The notes beneath the pieces are model-generated. The model saw only the letters and a program-made list of their open reading frames with translations. It was not told the DNA's origin and did no database searches. A DNA stretch of 40,553 bases from Chromera velia. Its lineage: Eukaryota > Sar > Chromeraceae. Made by a program: the position numbers and the translations under genes. The stretch spans positions 1 to 40,553 of the forward strand of contig JAHBMJ010000796.1 in NCBI GenBank assembly GCA_018398765.1, given 5' to 3'. This document shows positions 37,935-40,553 of this stretch, one piece after another (the first letter of the stretch is position 1; each line of letters opens with the position of its first letter).

Positions 37935-38680
37935 AAAGCAGGAAAACCGAAATTGGGAAAGCAATCAGACGGGCAGGAAGGCCGAAATCGGGAAGGCAAT
38001 CAGGCGGCCAGGAAGGCCGAAATTGGAAGGCAGTCAGGCCGCCAAGAAGACCGAAATTGGAAGGCAGGCATGTAGGCAGAAAGAACGAACTCTGGGAGGC
38101 AGTTAGACACATAAGAAGGCCGAACTTGGGAAGACAGTCGGGCCGGCAGGAAGAACAAAATTGGGAAGGCCATCGGGCAAGCAGGATGACCGAAATTAGG
38201 AAGCGTTAGGAGGAAACTTGGGCAGGAAGGAAGGCCAAAATAGGGAAGGCAATCAGGCAGGCAGGAAAGCCGAAATTGGAAAGGCAACCGGACAGGCAAG
38301 AAGGCCGAAATTGCGAAGTCAGTCAGGCAGACAGAAAGGCCGAAATTTTGAAAGCATTGAGGCAGATAGAAAGACCGAAATTTGGAGGGCAGTCAGGCAG
38401 GCAAGAAGGCCGAAATGGGAAAGCAGTCAGCATGGCAGGAATGCAAAACTCTGAAAGGCAGTCAGGTAGACAAGAAGGCCGAAATTAGGAAGGCAATCGG
38501 GCAGGTAGGAAAACCGAAATTGGGAGCGCAGCGAAGGCCAAAATTAGGAAGGCAATAAAGCGGGCGGAAAGGCCGAAATTGGGAAGGCATTTAGCCAGAC
38601 AGAAAAGCCGAAAGCTAGAGGGCAGTCAAGCAGGCAAGAAGGGCAAAATTTCGGAGGCAGTCAGGCAGATAGAAAAAAAC
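37935..38680. repeat. ~37-bp minisatellite, about 20 copies
   Basis: The unit is 'ggcaggaaggccgaaattgg' plus 'gaaggcagtcaggca', with substitutions and small indels. Open frames on both strands are artefacts. Confidence 0.93.
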
Positions 38681-38757
38681 ATAGGCTTGGTACGTAGGGG
38701 CGCTACTCCCTTTCGCAGTCTAAAGACTGCGGCCTTAATGAAAATGCAAAGACCTAC

Positions 38758-38820
38758 CTCTGAAGGAGTTGAGGAAGGACTGGGATACAAAATAAGCATC
38801 TCCTGGAGGAGACTCACGAC
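38758..38820 (-). CDS. Candidate 63-bp phase-1 exon, unknown
   Basis: A 'tttgcag' acceptor and 'GAG|GTAGGT' donor bracket 63 bp. In phase 1 they read R-E-S-P-P-G-D-A-Y-F-V-S-Q-S-F-L-N-S-F-R. It looks like a symmetric internal exon, but I could not link it with confidence to neighbours. Confidence 0.3.
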
Positions 38821-39104
38821 CTGCAAAGAGCAAAGGAGGGGGGCAGGGGTGAACAACATACGCAAAGGGAGACGGCAGTTTTGTGCCTTGCCGAGGACAG
38901 ACCAGTCAGTCATTCAGAAACTATAATGGCCAGGTTGTAGCCATGCAGGAACACTCAAAGACATCGTACAAAGCCTTCTGCATGCACCAAGAAGGCTCAT
39001 CTCTGCAAATAAGATTTTTTCAATTCCCTCATTGGAAGGGGGGGGTGGAACGACACAAAACGAACTGACCTAATTGAGCGATCCAAACCAGTCCACCAAC
39101 CCTT

Positions 39105-39395
39105 CTAGTTGTTGTACAACTCCTTTGCACCGAGGCAACCACTCCCATGAGCAACCAGAGGTGTCCAGCTAACACAGATACCGGAGGGGGAAAAAACTCC
39201 GGAATCTGTAACCCGTCCAAAAATAAGGTTCTGGAACAACAAGCTGAACACGATTTCGTCGTTGTCAAGCTTTCCAATATAATCCAATGGAACGCTTGAC
39301 AACGAGATTTTGTGGATAGAGGCCCATTCTGTTGACCCGACTTTCTGACTGGAGGAGAACTTTCTGAAGACCTGACTGAGAATTTTTTAGATCGG
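39105..39395 (-). CDS. Candidate coding segment, unknown
   Basis: A stop-free minus frame of about 95 codons with protein-like composition (P-L-D-Y-I-G-K-L-D-N-D-E-I-V-F-S-L-L-F and S-G-I-C-V-S-W-T-P-L-V) ending at TAG. There is no ATG at its 5' end, so it would be an exon or a pseudogene remnant. No family is recognised. Confidence 0.35.
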
Positions 39396-40553
39396 CATTT
39401 TGAATCAAATTTTTAATGGGTCAGCGCGCAGCCGGAAAGTGCTTTTTGGCCTTGGTGGCCGGCCGGGCCCTGGCCCGCAACGCGTAGCTTGCCTTCCGGG
39501 GCCGTCACATGGTTGGCCAATCTAAAATCGGCTCCCAAAATCGGCTTTCCATCGAATGTTTCAAGTCCATCAGAGCACGACCTAGTGCCGCCTCTCTCCC
39601 ATCACACAGACTTGCTCTCCAGCATTGAAAGTAGGCTTTATCGAAAGCCCAGAGGATTGGTTTCTTTGCTTTTTCTTAGGTTTATGACATTCACTCTACT
39701 GGTTGCCCTGAGAGGGCAATTTCGATCTTCCATTACGAAAGGCACGGCCCGTCTCCACGCAAAGGGGCCTACAAAGTTGCCCCAGTAAAGCTTTCATTGA
39801 ATCCCTTCCATGCGTGCGCTCTAACAAGCTCTAGATGAGGAGCTGGAAAGGCTTTCTGGATGAGGGGGCCAGCTCTGGGTGGCCAGAAGGTGAGCCACTT
39901 TATGAATTTTTGTATATCTGTGCTGCAGGTCAGACTGAGCCTTTCTCGGAGGACCGTTTGTCGGTGCTTGCGTTTCGTGAGGAAGCATTACGGCTAGTAA
40001 TCTCGGGTGATCTGAAGTTGTGGGAGTGAGGCGCAGCTCTTGTTTGTATGAGAATTTGGAGGTAGGGCTTTTGGGTGGACTAAGACCCAGTGGCCAGTGC
40101 CGGGCCTCACCCAGAAAAAACAAGAACGCTATGATGGCTGGTCGTGGGCAAGGCCCTCTGGCTAGAGGCCATCGATCGATCAGGCTTTCAGAAGCTAAGC
40201 ATTTACCTCTTGCACGGTCATAGTGCTCAACATTTGTTTGGTTGAACTGCTTTCTGTAGGTGTCAAATCGGCAGATCTGTTTGCAGACATTCATTCTTAC
40301 CTTTCATAGGGGTTGCCCACTGTGTGCTCCCTCCTTACATCAGTGTGCAAATTCAGCGTATTCCATTAGAAGTAAAAGTTAGCTTATTTGTGTATTACAC
40401 TGCGCATTGTCATATGCCTGCAGAGTCTGCAATCACTCCCCGACATATCAACATACTATAACTCTTTCACCTCACTCACGTCCAACAATTTCCACCATAC
40501 ACACCACAAACCCATTAAACCTTATCTTTAAAAGTTGTTCATACTTTCATGCA
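39396..40553. other. Window end, weak coding traces on both strands
   Basis: A GC-rich patch (ggtggccggccgggccc) lies at 39455-39480. A plus frame at 39834-40029 (E-P-L-Y-E-F-L-Y-I-C and S-V-L-A-F-R-E-E-A-L-R) and a minus frame at 39821-40294 overlap, and at most one can be real. No domain is recognised on either, and 40300-40553 shows nothing. Confidence 0.4.

Overview
This window reads as nuclear DNA of a free-living protist or alga. It has spliced genes with short GT-AG introns, intron-less genes next to them, no operons, many micro- and minisatellites, and two very different retrotransposon lineages. A chromerid-like alveolate is my best guess, but this is an inference from overall style and not from a marker gene. 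All three stop codons end the apparent genes (TAA, TAG and TGA), so a standard nuclear code is the simplest reading.

Layout. (1) 1-8.6 kb holds a minus-strand gene built from more than 20 very small exons. Blocks of exons have been duplicated in tandem, with splice phases preserved, and a related terminal exon sits just downstream. Its introns carry minisatellites. (2) 9.4-10.2 kb is PNO1, a clear ribosome-assembly KH protein, divergent from the first gene. (3) 10.7-12.4 kb looks like a terminal-inverted-repeat (TIR) element carrying a broken gene. (4) 13.4-18.1 kb is an eight-exon minus-strand gene whose phases close perfectly over 2,238 coding bases. It predicts a 745-residue protein that joins an IBR-like cysteine/histidine zinc module to an AIG1/GIMAP-type GTPase and a C-terminal hydrophobic segment. 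(5) 19.0-20.7 kb is an intron-less plus-strand gene for a 580-residue, mostly disordered protein with a repeated 'D-x-x-[IV]-S-L-x-x-[LM]-[MI]' motif, divergent from gene 4. (6) 20.7-26.4 kb is gene-poor. It has a second TIR element, an old tandem duplication, and a GC-rich miniature element flanked by a 9-bp target-site duplication. (7) 26.5-34.9 kb is a minus-strand graveyard of retroelement-like genes, including a Penelope-like reverse transcriptase and gag-like fragments, interrupted by a 2-kb minisatellite. Its nonsense codons are nearly all explicable as C-to-T changes. (8) 35.0-37.2 kb is a 5'-truncated non-LTR retrotransposon (reverse transcriptase plus restriction-like endonuclease). 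(9) 37.9-40.5 kb has a roughly 37-bp minisatellite and only weak coding traces.

The host genes (PNO1, the IBR-GTPase, the motif-repeat protein and the exon-cassette gene) show no shared pathway. Two head-to-head pairs (8,635/9,391 and 18,065/18,985) could share bidirectional promoters. The most interesting items are the IBR-AIG1 fusion and the exon-cassette gene.
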